A stretch of 64,000 bases of DNA from Chloroflexota bacterium (GTDB lineage Bacteria > Chloroflexota > Dormibacteria > Dormibacterales > Dormibacteraceae), in assembly GCA_005882115.1 (NCBI GenBank), contig VBEG01000020.1:51871-115870 (forward strand), in the 5' to 3' direction. The notes below the pieces were generated by a model. The model made no database searches, was not told the DNA's origin, and was given only the letters and a program-made list of their open reading frames with translations. The translations under genes were made by a program, and so were the position numbers. This document shows, one piece after another, positions 1 through 8,854 of this stretch (within the stretch, counting starts at the first letter, position 1; each line of letters opens with the position of its first letter).

Positions 1-304
1 CGCCGATCGGCACCAACGCGTCGACGCCGTGGTGACGGAGAGTCTTGATGACGCGCGCGATCCCGTCTTTCTCCTTGGCGGGGTTGGTTCGCGACGTGCC
101 GAGGATGGTGCCGCCGGTGGGCAGGATGCCGCGCACGTCCGATGGTGTCAGCTCGCCGATGAGGCCCTCTTCGAGGCAGCCGGCCCAGCCGTTCTTGACG
201 CCACTCACCGGGTGGCCGAGCTGGAACGCGCGCCGCGCCACCGCGCGGATCGCCGCGTTCAGGCCGGGCGCGTCTCCACCGCCGGTCAGGACTCCGATGC
301 GCAC
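1..304 (-). CDS. pfkA: 6-phosphofructokinase, N-terminal part (cut by window edge)
   Basis: Phosphorylates fructose 6-phosphate in glycolysis; cytosolic. The first 101 residues are visible and begin VRIGVLTGGGDAPGLNAAIR, the nucleotide-binding GGDAPG signature of the PfkA family, followed by the TGGTILGTSRTNP loop. The start is a GTG at 304, 10 bases after the stop of the HAD phosphatase gene, so the two are probably co-transcribed. The C-terminal two thirds lie outside the window, so ATP versus PPi dependence cannot be judged. Confidence 0.9.
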   Translation of the reverse strand, partial: MRIGVLTGGGDAPGLNAAIRAVARRAFQLGHPVSGVKNGWAGCLEEGLIGELTPSDVRGILPTGGTILGTSRTNPAKEKDGIARVIKTLRHHGVDALVPIG

Positions 305-314
305 TGGAGACAGA

Positions 315-1001
315 TTAAGGCCGGTCGATTCTTCGCAGGAGCTGCTGGAGGGTGACGTCGGCCAGGGACGTCAGCGTCACGTCGGCGTGCGAGAGGTCGA
401 GCCGCGCGGTGATCGAGTTGGGAATTGCGACGCAGCGCATGCCCGCACGCTTGGCCGCAGTGATTCCGTGCGGGGAGTCTTCGATGGCGATCGCCTCGCT
501 TGCGCCGACGCCAAGGCACTCGAGGACCGCGATGTAGAGGTCCGGCTCGGGCTTGGCATGCGCGACGTCGTCCCGGCACCGCAGGCACTCGAAGCGGTCG
601 AGGATGCCGAGGCGCGCGAGGTGTCCCCTCACCCAGTCGCCCGTGGAGCTCGAGGCGACGCCAAGCTTCAGGCCGAGCTCCCGCGCCGCGTCCAGGTACT
701 GGAGCACGCCGGGCAACACCGCGTTGGCGAGGATCATCTCGGTTCTGCGTCCGACCCGGCGATCGAGCACCTCCTGCGGGAGGGGCTTGCCCAGGCGCTC
801 CTCCAGATGATGCTGGGGATGGAAGCCGGCCGTCGTCGAGCCGACGATCTGCACCCAGCGCTCGAACGGCAGGTCCTCGCCGTGGGCCTGGTAGACCTCG
901 AGCCACGAGCGGTAGATCGGCTCCTCGGTGTCGAGGATGAGCCCGTCGAAGTCGAACACGATGGCTCGAATCACGCTCCGAAAGCTTAGGATCGCCGACA
1001 T
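315..1001 (-). CDS. HAD-superfamily hydrolase, beta-phosphoglucomutase-like
   Basis: Predicted cytosolic phosphatase or phosphomutase of 228 residues. All four HAD motifs are visible: DFDGLILDTE near residue 17 (nucleophile Asp and acid/base Asp), VASSST (motif II), AKPEPDLY with the motif III Lys, and IEDSPHGI (motif IV). A helical cap follows motif I, as in subfamily I phosphatases. I chose the ATG at 1001; a GTG at 977 (VIRAIVFDFDG) with GGAG just upstream is a good alternative. It precedes the phosphofructokinase gene and diverges from the DUF2254 gene by about 20 bases. The substrate is probably a sugar phosphate, which is inference. Confidence 0.9.
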   Translation of the reverse strand: MSAILSFRSVIRAIVFDFDGLILDTEEPIYRSWLEVYQAHGEDLPFERWVQIVGSTTAGFHPQHHLEERLGKPLPQEVLDRRVGRRTEMILANAVLPGVLQYLDAARELGLKLGVASSSTGDWVRGHLARLGILDRFECLRCRDDVAHAKPEPDLYIAVLECLGVGASEAIAIEDSPHGITAAKRAGMRCVAIPNSITARLDLSHADVTLTSLADVTLQQLLRRIDRP

Positions 1002-1021
1002 CGTGAGCCCGGACGTTTCGC

Positions 1022-2707
1022 ATGCCTGAGACGAAGGCGAAGTCTCGCCAGCCCGTCGTGGAGCAGCCCACATCGATCGGCTGGGCGAGCGCGATGCTGT
1101 CGGGGCTGGCCCTCGTCACCGTCGCCCTGATGCTCGTGGTCCTGTTCGGCTTTCTCGACGCTCTGCACTACCGCTCGATCGCCGACTTCTTCACCCCCGA
1201 CCCAGCGGCGGCGGGCGGAACGCTGGCCCTGGTGGGAGGCGCGGAGGGCGTGACTCTGAGCATCGTCCTCCTTGGCGTGATGTTCGGGATCCAGACCTCT
1301 TCGTCGCGCTACTCGCCGCGCATCATCGGCATCTTCACGCGCAATCCGCTCAACGCGTTGGTTCTGAGCTTTGCGCTGGCGTCGATCCTCTACACCTTCC
1401 TCGTCCGCTCCGAGGTCAAGGTCAACTATGTGCCGCTGGCGAGCGTCGCCGTCGCCGAACTGCTCGCCCTCGTCAACTTCGCGCTCTTATTTCCCTACGT
1501 GCTCTACACCTTCGAGGTCATGCGCGCGGAGACGTTGGTGTCGGGCATCATGCGTCGCGGTCGCAAGGAGTTGCGCGCCGCCACCCGCAAGCGCCGCGTG
1601 CTGCAGCGCCGGCGCGCGCTGCTGACTTGCATGGAGCAGGTCACCGACATCGCGTTCGGATCGATCCAGCTGGGCGACATGCCTGTGTGCCAGCACAGCA
1701 TCGAGGTCCTGGGCGATTTCCTGGCGAGGGAATACCTGCCGGTGAAAAAGAACATGGACCCCGAGTGGTTCAAGGTCGGGCACGCGGAGCTCCCGGGAGC
1801 TTCGGACCAGATCGTCGCCGAGGTCAATCGCGCCGGCACCTGGTTCGCATACACGATCATGTCGAGCTTTGTCGACATGGTCGGTCTGACGCCGGTCCAT
1901 CGCAAGGAAGCCGTCTACACGATCGCCGTCGCGACTCGCAAGGTGGGACTCGCCGCGATCGAGGTGGGCGACTCCGAGCTCGCCGAGTTGTGCGTCCGCT
2001 TCTTCAACACCTACCTGCGCGCGGCGATCAACCGCTCTGCGCCGACGTTTGCGTCGGGGATCATGAACGAGTACCGTCGCTTCGCCATCGGCGCGCTCGA
2101 ATGGCGCCGCGACCTATCTGTCGAGTCCGCCGCACATCTGCTGCGCTACGGCCGGCACTTCGACGAAGCCGGCATGCCCGCGATCTTCGGCGCCGCGGCG
2201 GAGGACGTCGCCGACCTCGCGATCGAGGCGCACGTGCGCGACCCGCAGGTGTCGTTCCGGCTCGCCCAGCTGCTTGTCCGCAACCTGCTCGACCTGATCC
2301 CCAACGCACGGCCGATCGGGCTCAACGGATTGTTCAAAGGCGTCGCCAAGCTGACTTGCTGGTCGATGGCTTCCGAGGAAAAGGACATCACGCACGTGCT
2401 GGTCGAGGGCATCGCGGCGGCGCCGCCGGACTTCGTGGACGCCGCGCTTAGCCGCATGGAGTCGATGCAGAGCGGGCTCTTCTGGGAGGTCAACGAGCGC
2501 GTGATCTCGTTCGACTGGGTGGAGCAGCCGCTTCGCGACCAAATTCCGCGCCTGCGTGCGGCGCTGCGACGAGCGAAGACCGGCGGCAACGGCGCGGTGA
2601 TCGGGGCGCTCGAGGATGCCCCTACGATCGCGCAGGACCTGGTGCAGCCGGAACCTTCGAACGCGGCCCTGCCTACTCCGGCGCCTGCTTCCGAACCGGC
2701 GTGTTGA
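1022..2707 (+). CDS. DUF2254-family membrane protein
   Basis: A 561-residue protein of unknown function. The N-terminal 165 residues hold about four hydrophobic segments (near 27-47, 70-92, 110-128 and 135-158). Between the second and third is SSSRYSPRIIGIF, which matches the conserved region of DUF2254 membrane proteins. The remaining 390 residues are soluble and helical, without a motif I can name, and the end is Pro/Ala-rich. Its last 35 bases overlap the end of the convergent globin gene. Family assignment rests on the N-terminal pattern only. Confidence 0.8.
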   Translation: MPETKAKSRQPVVEQPTSIGWASAMLSGLALVTVALMLVVLFGFLDALHYRSIADFFTPDPAAAGGTLALVGGAEGVTLSIVLLGVMFGIQTSSSRYSPRIIGIFTRNPLNALVLSFALASILYTFLVRSEVKVNYVPLASVAVAELLALVNFALLFPYVLYTFEVMRAETLVSGIMRRGRKELRAATRKRRVLQRRRALLTCMEQVTDIAFGSIQLGDMPVCQHSIEVLGDFLAREYLPVKKNMDPEWFKVGHAELPGASDQIVAEVNRAGTWFAYTIMSSFVDMVGLTPVHRKEAVYTIAVATRKVGLAAIEVGDSELAELCVRFFNTYLRAAINRSAPTFASGIMNEYRRFAIGALEWRRDLSVESAAHLLRYGRHFDEAGMPAIFGAAAEDVADLAIEAHVRDPQVSFRLAQLLVRNLLDLIPNARPIGLNGLFKGVAKLTCWSMASEEKDITHVLVEGIAAAPPDFVDAALSRMESMQSGLFWEVNERVISFDWVEQPLRDQIPRLRAALRRAKTGGNGAVIGALEDAPTIAQDLVQPEPSNAALPTPAPASEPAC

Positions 2708-3071
2708 TCATCGCGGTGGAGGCCGTCGCGAAGTAGTCGAGCAGCGCCTTGCTCACGGCGGGCGCGAGGTCAAGCGATTCCACCGCCGCGGTCATGTGTC
2801 CGAGCCAGGCGTCGCGCTCGGACCGGCCGATCGCGAACGGCTGGTGGCGCATGCGCAGTCTCGGATGTCCGCGCTGCTCGCTGTAGGTCGACGGCCCGCC
2901 CCAGTACTGGATCAGGAACAGGGTCAGCCGCTCGGTCGCGCCCGACAGATCTTCGTCCGGATAGACACGCCGCAAGACGGGATCACCGGCGACCCGCGCG
3001 TAGAAGCGCTCGACGAGAGTCCTGAAGGCCGGCTCGCCGCCCGCCAGCTCGTACAGGCTCTTGTGGAGCAC
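2673..3071 (-). CDS. Truncated hemoglobin (group II / trHbO type)
   Basis: A 132-residue heme protein likely handling O2 or NO in the cytosol. Typical trHb features are present: LYELAGGEPAFRTLVERFY at the N-terminus, the VYPDEDL segment, LTLFLIQYWGGP (the WGGP turn of group II), HPRLRMRH with the probable proximal His, and a C-terminal helix with WLGHM. The start is the GTG at 3071, two bases after the stop of the MFS gene, so translation is probably coupled. The same frame runs open upstream inside the MFS gene, but only this part is globin. Confidence 0.88.
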   Translation of the reverse strand: MLHKSLYELAGGEPAFRTLVERFYARVAGDPVLRRVYPDEDLSGATERLTLFLIQYWGGPSTYSEQRGHPRLRMRHQPFAIGRSERDAWLGHMTAAVESLDLAPAVSKALLDYFATASTAMINTPVRKQAPE

Positions 3072-3073
3072 GC

Positions 3074-4285
3074 CTACACCTGCTCGGGCGACGTGCGGAG
3101 CGCCTCTTGTTGTGCGGAGTAGCGCTCGACCTCGTCCTCGCGCGGAAGGAACCACGCGATGCCGATCGTGATGATCACCAGGACCGCGTGCGTCATGAGG
3201 GATTTCTGAAGGCCGATCGCGTCGGCGATCGCACCGTTGATCGGCACGCCGACCGCGCCGGTGACGAAGCCGAGGCCCATCACCAACCCCGACGCGAGCC
3301 CGGCACGCGACGCCATCAGCTGCTGCGCCATCAACAGCATCAGGGGAGCAGTCGACGCCGCCAGGAAGCCGATCAGGATGGCGGTCGCGAACGCCCAGGG
3401 GCCTGGAAACACGGTATAGAGCAAGATCGCGGGCACGGAGAGGACAAGCGTTGCAAGGATCACGGTCCTGCGGCCGTAGCGGTCGGCGAGCGACCCGCAG
3501 CCGACCGTTCCGACCGCACTTGCGAGCACGAGGGTGGTCGCCAGTGGCCCGTAAAACGCCGGACCGTAGCCCAGTTGCTCGTACCAGGTCGGCGTGAACG
3601 CCTGGAAGACGTTGACGGTCCAGCTGCGCGACATCATCACCCCGATCACGACGGCCAGCGCGAAGACCGGTACCGGCGTCGTCATCCCCGCGTGGCGGAC
3701 CGCCGCCGTCACGGCGCCCGCCCGTCCGCGCATTCGCCAGAGCAGGTAGCCGCCGGTCACCAGGCCCGGCAGCACCAGGAAGCCGGTGCCGTGGACGCCG
3801 TAAGCGCCGAACAGCAGGATGCCGATGAGGGGGCCAGCCGCCACGCCGACGGTGCCCGCGGTGACGTAGACGGACATGCCGAGGCTGCGGCGCCACGTCG
3901 GCAACAGCCCCCTCACGTCGAGCGCGCCAAGGGGATGGAAGGCGCCCGACCCCAGCCCGGACGCAAGCGCGAGGGTGAGCAGCAGCGGGAAGCTGTCAAC
4001 GAACCCGACCACCGAGAATGTGACCGCCGTCCAGGCGAGGGCAAGCCCTGTCAAGCGGGTACCGAAGCGGTCCGCGAGCAGCCCGAACAGCGGTTGGGAG
4101 ATGGCCGCCGTGCCACCGTAGGCGAGGCTGACGAGGCCGACTGTCGCCAGGCTGAGGTGAAACCGGCCGATGAGCAGCGGGTAGAGCACGGGGATCACGC
4201 CGACGTAGCTGTCAACCGTTAAGTGGCCGAGCATCAGCGTAAGCAGCTTCCCGTTGCGAAGAAATTCGCCCATCACATTTATCAT
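3074..4285 (-). CDS. MFS transporter, fosmidomycin-resistance (Fsr)-like
   Basis: A 403-residue inner-membrane transporter with the 12-helix layout of the major facilitator superfamily. The loop motif GLLADRFGTR after the second helix and GSLADRYGRRTV at the matching place in the second half are the two MFS signatures. The opening GHLTVDSYVGVIPVLYPLL resembles the Fsr family of drug exporters. It comes before the globin gene and the genes nearly touch, so an operon is likely. The substrate is unknown. A second ATG at 4273 could also be the start. Confidence 0.85.
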   Translation of the reverse strand: MINVMGEFLRNGKLLTLMLGHLTVDSYVGVIPVLYPLLIGRFHLSLATVGLVSLAYGGTAAISQPLFGLLADRFGTRLTGLALAWTAVTFSVVGFVDSFPLLLTLALASGLGSGAFHPLGALDVRGLLPTWRRSLGMSVYVTAGTVGVAAGPLIGILLFGAYGVHGTGFLVLPGLVTGGYLLWRMRGRAGAVTAAVRHAGMTTPVPVFALAVVIGVMMSRSWTVNVFQAFTPTWYEQLGYGPAFYGPLATTLVLASAVGTVGCGSLADRYGRRTVILATLVLSVPAILLYTVFPGPWAFATAILIGFLAASTAPLMLLMAQQLMASRAGLASGLVMGLGFVTGAVGVPINGAIADAIGLQKSLMTHAVLVIITIGIAWFLPREDEVERYSAQQEALRTSPEQV

Positions 4286-4342
4286 CGCGGCGGCGGGCGA
4301 GCTCTGGGCGCGTGCCCTGGGAGTCGGGACGAGGCTTCCTCT

Positions 4343-4981
4343 CTAGATTTCGATCATCCGCGACGGGACGACGTTGATCACGCGCGCCGCCTTGATCCGC
4401 CGCTCGGGTATCTGGCGCCCGTAAGGATGGATATGGCCGTGGACCGCGAGCAAAGGTTGGAAGTTGCGAATCAAGCGCGCGAAGGCGACGAAGCCCACAT
4501 GCGCCGAGTCGACAGCGTCAGCAAGCCCGAATGGCGGCGCGTGGGTCACGAGGATGTCAAGCTTGCGCCCGTTGCGCACGCGACCCAGCCGCGTCCTGAA
4601 CTCGAGCTTGAGCGCGCGCCATCGCATCTGAGCTTGGGAGTACTGGTTGGGGCCCGCTTTGTAGCGAATGCTTCCTCCAAGCCCCGCGATTCGCAGTCCA
4701 TTGGCCTGGACGATCCGGCCGTCGATGTTCACGCATCCCTGCGGACCTGGTGCGGGCGGCAGCTCCGTGCGCAGCGGCATCCAGCTCATGTCGGGCGGCT
4801 CCAGACTCGGGTCGTGGTTTCCCGGGACATACAGCAGCGGCACGTCAAGCCGGCTGACCAGGTATTCGAGGTAGTCGGATGGCAGGTCTCCACATGAGAG
4901 GACGAGATCTGGATTCAGCCTCGGAAGTACGTCGCCATAGAGCGATTCGTCGACCTCGTCGGCGACGGCGAGGATGCGCGT
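4343..4981 (-). CDS. Calcineurin-like metallophosphoesterase (no conventional start)
   Basis: Predicted metal-dependent phosphoesterase of about 212 residues. Motifs in order: ILAVADEVDESLYG (first metal Asp; the usual D-x-H is D-E-V), VLSCGDLPSDYLEY (GD motif), VPGNHDP (GNHD), VTHAPP and VHGHIHP. The conserved N-terminus begins right after codon ACG at 4979-4981, and no ATG, GTG or TTG lies in frame between the upstream stop at 5003-5005 and a GTG at 4843 that would remove the first two metal motifs. The upstream DUF3052 gene ends in the same frame. I therefore give the ACG as the tentative start. Confidence 0.72.
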   Translation of the reverse strand, partial: TRILAVADEVDESLYGDVLPRLNPDLVLSCGDLPSDYLEYLVSRLDVPLLYVPGNHDPSLEPPDMSWMPLRTELPPAPGPQGCVNIDGRIVQANGLRIAGLGGSIRYKAGPNQYSQAQMRWRALKLEFRTRLGRVRNGRKLDILVTHAPPFGLADAVDSAHVGFVAFARLIRNFQPLLAVHGHIHPYGRQIPERRIKAARVINVVPSRMIEI

Positions 4982-5002
4982 CTCGAGCGTGGTGAACGGG
5001 CG

Positions 5003-5395
5003 CTAGACGCGCTTGAAGCGGAGCGCGGTCCAGTGCTGGTCGATGGCGACGAAGGCCACCGCCTTGTACCCGGTCTGTGAGGTGATCTCTCCGAGCACGT
5101 CGCGCTGCACCCACCATGGCGTCGCCGGGAGGTCGGTGGCCCCTTTTGTCTTGCCGCCCTTGGGATAGGTGATCCACAGGAGGCCGCCCGGCTTCGCGGC
5201 GTGGATGGCGGCCGGACCCAGGCGGCGAAGCTCGTCGACGTCCTTCACGAAGAGAAGCACCGCGTCAAACGCCTCATTCGGATCCAGCTCGGTCTTGATG
5301 TCCGCGGGCCCAGGGCGCAGCTGCGTCACGTAACCGTCGGGCGCGTTGAGTACCAAGACGTGATGCTCGGGTGCGAACCGCAGCTTCTTGGCCAT
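5003..5395 (-). CDS. DUF3052-family protein
   Basis: A 130-residue protein of unknown role. It begins MAKKLRFAPEHHVLVLNAP and shows the family pattern: FDAVLLFVKDVDELRR, then AIHAAKPGGLLWITYPKGG, then WWVQRDVLGEITSQTGYKAVAFVAID. It looks like a small Rossmann-like alpha/beta fold, related in appearance to methyltransferase-like DUF3052 proteins. The ATG at 5395 is preferred over longer in-frame starts because the family begins there. It directly precedes the metallophosphoesterase on the same strand. Confidence 0.82.
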   Translation of the reverse strand: MAKKLRFAPEHHVLVLNAPDGYVTQLRPGPADIKTELDPNEAFDAVLLFVKDVDELRRLGPAAIHAAKPGGLLWITYPKGGKTKGATDLPATPWWVQRDVLGEITSQTGYKAVAFVAIDQHWTALRFKRV

Positions 5396-5497
5396 CGGAC
5401 TCAGGCCAAGCTTGTCGGGTCCGATCGTCGGCAGTGACCGCTGAGAGTCCAGATGTCCCACGGCGCACACATTAAAAGGAAAGGGCGCGGCTTGCGC

Positions 5498-6550
5498 CTA
5501 ACGCGCACGAAGGATGTCGATCGCCTGCCGCCCCGCCGCCATCCACTCAGGATCGGCGAGCCACGTCTCCACGCCCCATAGCAGGACGACGTCGAGCGGT
5601 TCCTGGCGATAGTCACGCGCGCTGGCTATGAGGTCCGCGGGCTTGAACGTGTGAGTCGTGCCCCACGGCTGCGCCTGCATCTCGGTGAGCCACATCTCCT
5701 TGCCCTCGGCGTGGGCGCGGTCGGCCCAGAAAGCCATCGACTGCTGCTTCCACTGCGAGCGGAGAGCGATGGTCGTGAAGCTCCGCCATGGGATGTACGG
5801 CCCATCGAGGTAGATGTCGAGCCCAAATGCGTCCCCGGCCGCCAGGGCCTCGTTCGGATGGCCGCTCGGTCCGCCGACCAGGAACAAGAGCTGAGGCGTG
5901 TAAGCCTGCACGATGTCGAGCGTCGAGTTCAAAGCGTTGAACGATGTGATCACGACCCTGCGGTCGGGATCGAGCCTGTGCACCTCGGCAACCTCCCAGG
6001 CCAACTGGCTGTCAGAGATCACGTCGTACCCGGTGTACGCGTTGACAACTTTGTCGAGTGGCTCGTTCTCGACCTGCCATGAGTAAAGGAGTGGCGAGGA
6101 CCGATACCGTGTGATGCTCGCATCGAAATAAGTGCGATAGGCGGTGGCGGACTGCACCGCGCCTATGTTCGGCTGCTCGCGCGGACCGGCCCATGTCGGC
6201 TGATGAAGCTCGGGAAAAAGGAAGTTGCGCGCGCCAACGGTGAGCACGACCCGCACCTGGTCGGGCGATGCCTGGTTGTGCTCGACGATCACGTCGAGCA
6301 GCTCATCGACGGAGGCGAAGTCCAGCTTGTCCGGAGTCGGTTGGACCAGCTCCCAATAGACCGGCAGACGGACCACGTCCGGGTGGGTCGCGTCTAGAAG
6401 CTCAGCCAGGTCTGAGCGGGGATCCCTTTGAGCCTGCTCTGAGGCAAGCGGGCTGAAGCTGAAGCCCGCCAGCGGGGGCGCGGGTTTCTGGGGCCAGATC
6501 TCGCTGCCCAGGGCAAGGGCGACGACCATCAGCACGATCAACCCCTTCAT
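5498..6550 (-). CDS. Membrane-anchored glycoside-hydrolase-like TIM-barrel protein
   Basis: About 350 residues. The N-terminus MKGLIVLMVVALALGS is a signal peptide or anchor, so it acts outside the membrane. The rest resembles clan A glycosidases: VVRLPVYWELVQPTPDKLDF (barrel strand entry), WQVENEPLD where the Glu after Asn is the expected acid/base, and EMWLTEMQAQPWG where the Glu is the expected nucleophile. I cannot name the exact GH family or substrate. It diverges from the LCP gene at 6635, suggesting a role in cell-surface polysaccharide handling (inference). Confidence 0.7.
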   Translation of the reverse strand: MKGLIVLMVVALALGSEIWPQKPAPPLAGFSFSPLASEQAQRDPRSDLAELLDATHPDVVRLPVYWELVQPTPDKLDFASVDELLDVIVEHNQASPDQVRVVLTVGARNFLFPELHQPTWAGPREQPNIGAVQSATAYRTYFDASITRYRSSPLLYSWQVENEPLDKVVNAYTGYDVISDSQLAWEVAEVHRLDPDRRVVITSFNALNSTLDIVQAYTPQLLFLVGGPSGHPNEALAAGDAFGLDIYLDGPYIPWRSFTTIALRSQWKQQSMAFWADRAHAEGKEMWLTEMQAQPWGTTHTFKPADLIASARDYRQEPLDVVLLWGVETWLADPEWMAAGRQAIDILRAR

Positions 6551-6634
6551 CGCAAGACCAACGCGCCGGGGAGCGCCTGCACGGGTTTTCGGCAATCCTC
6601 AAACGTTGCTTGGGGTGGAGCGTCGGAATCTCGT

Positions 6635-7552
6635 ATGCATCGTGCGTGGATCGTTGTCCTGGGTTTTGTCCTCGCTGGTCTCGGAGGGCTGGGCGCATAC
6701 TTCCTGCCTGTCTTCCAGGCCGCCGCGACATCGACCGCGATCTCGGGCCCGCTTCCCAACCTGAACCCGACGCAGCCGTTCACCGTCCTGCTCCTGGGGT
6801 CGGACGACGACTCCAAGTTCGTTCCCGGCCGTCTGAACACTCAATCCATGATCCTCCTGCGAGTCGATCCGAGCACGAAGCAGGCCACCATGCTGTCGAT
6901 CCCACGCGACCTGTGGGTGCAAATCCCGAACGAGGGCTGGGGCAAGATCAGCTGGGGTTACCAGAACGGCGGCGCGAGCGGCGCCGTCGCAGCCGTCGAG
7001 AGCAACTTCAAGGTCCACGTCGACGACTACGTGTGGATCGGACTCAACGGCCTGGTCAAGTTGATCGACACGCTCGGCGGCGTGAACCTTCAAGTCACAA
7101 ATCCCGTCCTAGACGACTACTACCCGGCGGACCTGAACAGCGCGGAGGACCCATACGGGTACTACCGCGTCGCGGTGCTCCCGGGGGCGACGCACATGGA
7201 CGGCGTCCAAGCGCTCCAGTACGTCCGGTCGCGTCACGGCGATGTGCGCGGTGATTTCGCCCGCTCCGAACGCCAGCAGCAGCTTCTGCTCGCCCTGAAG
7301 GCTGGAGCTTCGCACGTAAACGTGACCGACCTGCCGCAGCTGGCGAATGCGTTCAACGGTGAGCTCAAGACGAGCATCGGACTCGATCGGCTTCGCGCCC
7401 TCATGTCTATCGCAAACGATTTCAACGGCCCCAACGTCCATCGTGTCCTCCTCGTCCCTCCGTACACCTCAGAGGGATTCGCGGGCGGCCAGAGCGTCGT
7501 CTTTCCGGACTGGGGCCGCATCCTGCCGCTCGTCCATCAGAGCTTTCCGTGA
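6635..7552 (+). CDS. LytR-CpsA-Psr (LCP) family glycopolymer ligase
   Basis: LCP proteins transfer undecaprenyl-linked glycopolymers to peptidoglycan on the outer face of the membrane. This one is 305 residues with an N-terminal membrane segment (residues 3-30) and the LCP core: FTVLLLGSDD, MILLRVDPSTKQATMLSIPRDLWV, the Asn-Gly/Gly-Gly region LIDTLGGVNLQV, HMDGVQALQYVRSRHGDVRGDFARSERQQ with the conserved Arg/Asp residues. It overlaps the next gene by the four bases GTGA, so the two are translationally coupled. Confidence 0.93.
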   Translation: MHRAWIVVLGFVLAGLGGLGAYFLPVFQAAATSTAISGPLPNLNPTQPFTVLLLGSDDDSKFVPGRLNTQSMILLRVDPSTKQATMLSIPRDLWVQIPNEGWGKISWGYQNGGASGAVAAVESNFKVHVDDYVWIGLNGLVKLIDTLGGVNLQVTNPVLDDYYPADLNSAEDPYGYYRVAVLPGATHMDGVQALQYVRSRHGDVRGDFARSERQQQLLLALKAGASHVNVTDLPQLANAFNGELKTSIGLDRLRALMSIANDFNGPNVHRVLLVPPYTSEGFAGGQSVVFPDWGRILPLVHQSFP

Positions 7553-8562
7553 CGCGCCGGCTCATCGGCGTTGGTCTGCTGATCGCGATGCTGGCCTTCG
7601 GACTGGGCGTCTATCACGCGGCCGGTTACCTGCGTGGCCAGCGCAATGTGGTGCACCGTCCGACCGAGGTCTCGGCGCCGTCGCTGCCCGGCACGATCTA
7701 TTTGGTCCAGAACGGAGCGATCTATCGGTTCCAGCACGGCAACTTCACGCAGATCACGTCGGCGAGCGGCTGGATGCAGCCGAGCCCCGCCCCCAACAAC
7801 CAGCTCGTGGCAGTCCGTCGCCAGGGCAACTATTCCGACCTCTATCTCCTCTCGACGGCGACGGGGAAAACGGTCGGGCAGCTGACTGACGACTCGTCGA
7901 CGCGCGCGGTCGAAAACAACCACTGGGTCTTCTATCCCCGCCTCAGCCGAGACGGCCAGACGGTGTTCTACGCCTACGACCAGAAGGACGGGTTCGGCAG
8001 CTACCGCGTCGACCTCGCCATCTTCGCGACCCCGCTCGACCCGAGCGGGCGGGCGACGGTCTGGACTCGGCCCAACGAATACACGGGTGGCGACGTGGAT
8101 CCCGTTCCGCTCGGTGACGGTGGGCTGATCTACACGAAGTACTCCAACGATGACTCGTTCCAGGTCCACTCCCAGATCTGGATCCAGCGGCGGGCCGGCA
8201 GTCCGGGGGTGGCGCTCACCCCCGTCAGGCTCGGCTGCCACGAGCCTGCCGTCTCACCTGACGAAAAGCTTGTGGCGATGGTCTGCAACCATGGCTCCAA
8301 CCAGACGGCGAACCTCGAGATGGCGGCCCTCGACCTGCAATCGCTCACGCTGGGCTCTGCAGCCACGCTCGTCAGCGGGCAGCTCGTCGCGTCGCCGGCC
8401 TTCTCCCCCGACGGCAAGACGATCGCCTTCCTCGCGCCAACCACCTCCGGCGGCCGTTTCCAGCTCTGGACCGTCGGGTCATCGGGCCCCGCGTCGGTGC
8501 GGGCGATCACGAGCGACCTCGGTTTTGACTCCGACTCCGCGCCGAGCTGGGTCGCCGGGTAG
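7549..8562 (+). CDS. TolB-like (PD40) beta-propeller, membrane-anchored
   Basis: A 337-residue protein with an N-terminal hydrophobic segment (residues 5-25) and WD40-like PD40 blades. Repeats are visible as HWVFYPRLSRDGQTVFYAYD, CHEPAVSPDEKLVAMVCN and ASPAFSPDGKTIAFLAP. Start is the GTG inside the LCP stop region. Coupling to the LCP gene suggests an extracytoplasmic scaffold or sensor for envelope assembly; that is inference from context only, since PD40 propellers are mostly binding platforms. Confidence 0.82.
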   Translation: MTRRLIGVGLLIAMLAFGLGVYHAAGYLRGQRNVVHRPTEVSAPSLPGTIYLVQNGAIYRFQHGNFTQITSASGWMQPSPAPNNQLVAVRRQGNYSDLYLLSTATGKTVGQLTDDSSTRAVENNHWVFYPRLSRDGQTVFYAYDQKDGFGSYRVDLAIFATPLDPSGRATVWTRPNEYTGGDVDPVPLGDGGLIYTKYSNDDSFQVHSQIWIQRRAGSPGVALTPVRLGCHEPAVSPDEKLVAMVCNHGSNQTANLEMAALDLQSLTLGSAATLVSGQLVASPAFSPDGKTIAFLAPTTSGGRFQLWTVGSSGPASVRAITSDLGFDSDSAPSWVAG

Positions 8563-8641
8563 CGCAACGGTGGAATTCAAGAACCGTCCAATGGTGGTAG
8601 TAGCCGAATGGCTCGATGCGCGTTTTGGAAGTAGGAGAGGG

Positions 8642-8827
8642 ATGGTGAGATTCAGAACCAAGTCCGACGCGCCCGACCTTCACAGCCAGCTCGAGTCGAT
8701 ACTCGACCAGGTGTGGCGGTCGGAATCCGACTGGCGGCTGTGGGATCGCCTGGACGCCGCGGTAACGCTAGAGACGCTGCGCGAGAAGCGCCTGAAGCGC
8801 CGCGACCAGCTCGACAAGGCGGCCTGA
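8642..8827 (+). CDS. Small hypothetical protein (61 aa)
   Basis: Begins MVRFRTKSDAPDLHSQLESI at an ATG preceded by AGGAGAGGG, a strong ribosome binding site. It is hydrophilic and probably all helical, with an acidic Trp-containing middle (VWRSESDWRLWDRLD) and a very basic tail (LREKRLKRRDQLDKAA). No family recognised. It sits between the propeller gene and the patatin gene on the same strand. Confidence 0.65.
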   Translation: MVRFRTKSDAPDLHSQLESILDQVWRSESDWRLWDRLDAAVTLETLREKRLKRRDQLDKAA

Positions 8828-8854
8828 GCCGGTGGGGCTCACCAACCCGCGCCG

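Noticed and set aside
45..989. 314-codon open frame on the plus strand opposite the phosphofructokinase and HAD genes
   Set aside because: It is antisense to two genes with intact motifs, its translation has no domain, and long shadow frames are expected at this GC content.
2673..3896. 407-codon frame that joins MFS antisense-frame sequence to the globin
   Set aside because: Only the last 132 residues are globin; the upstream part is a shifted frame of the MFS gene.
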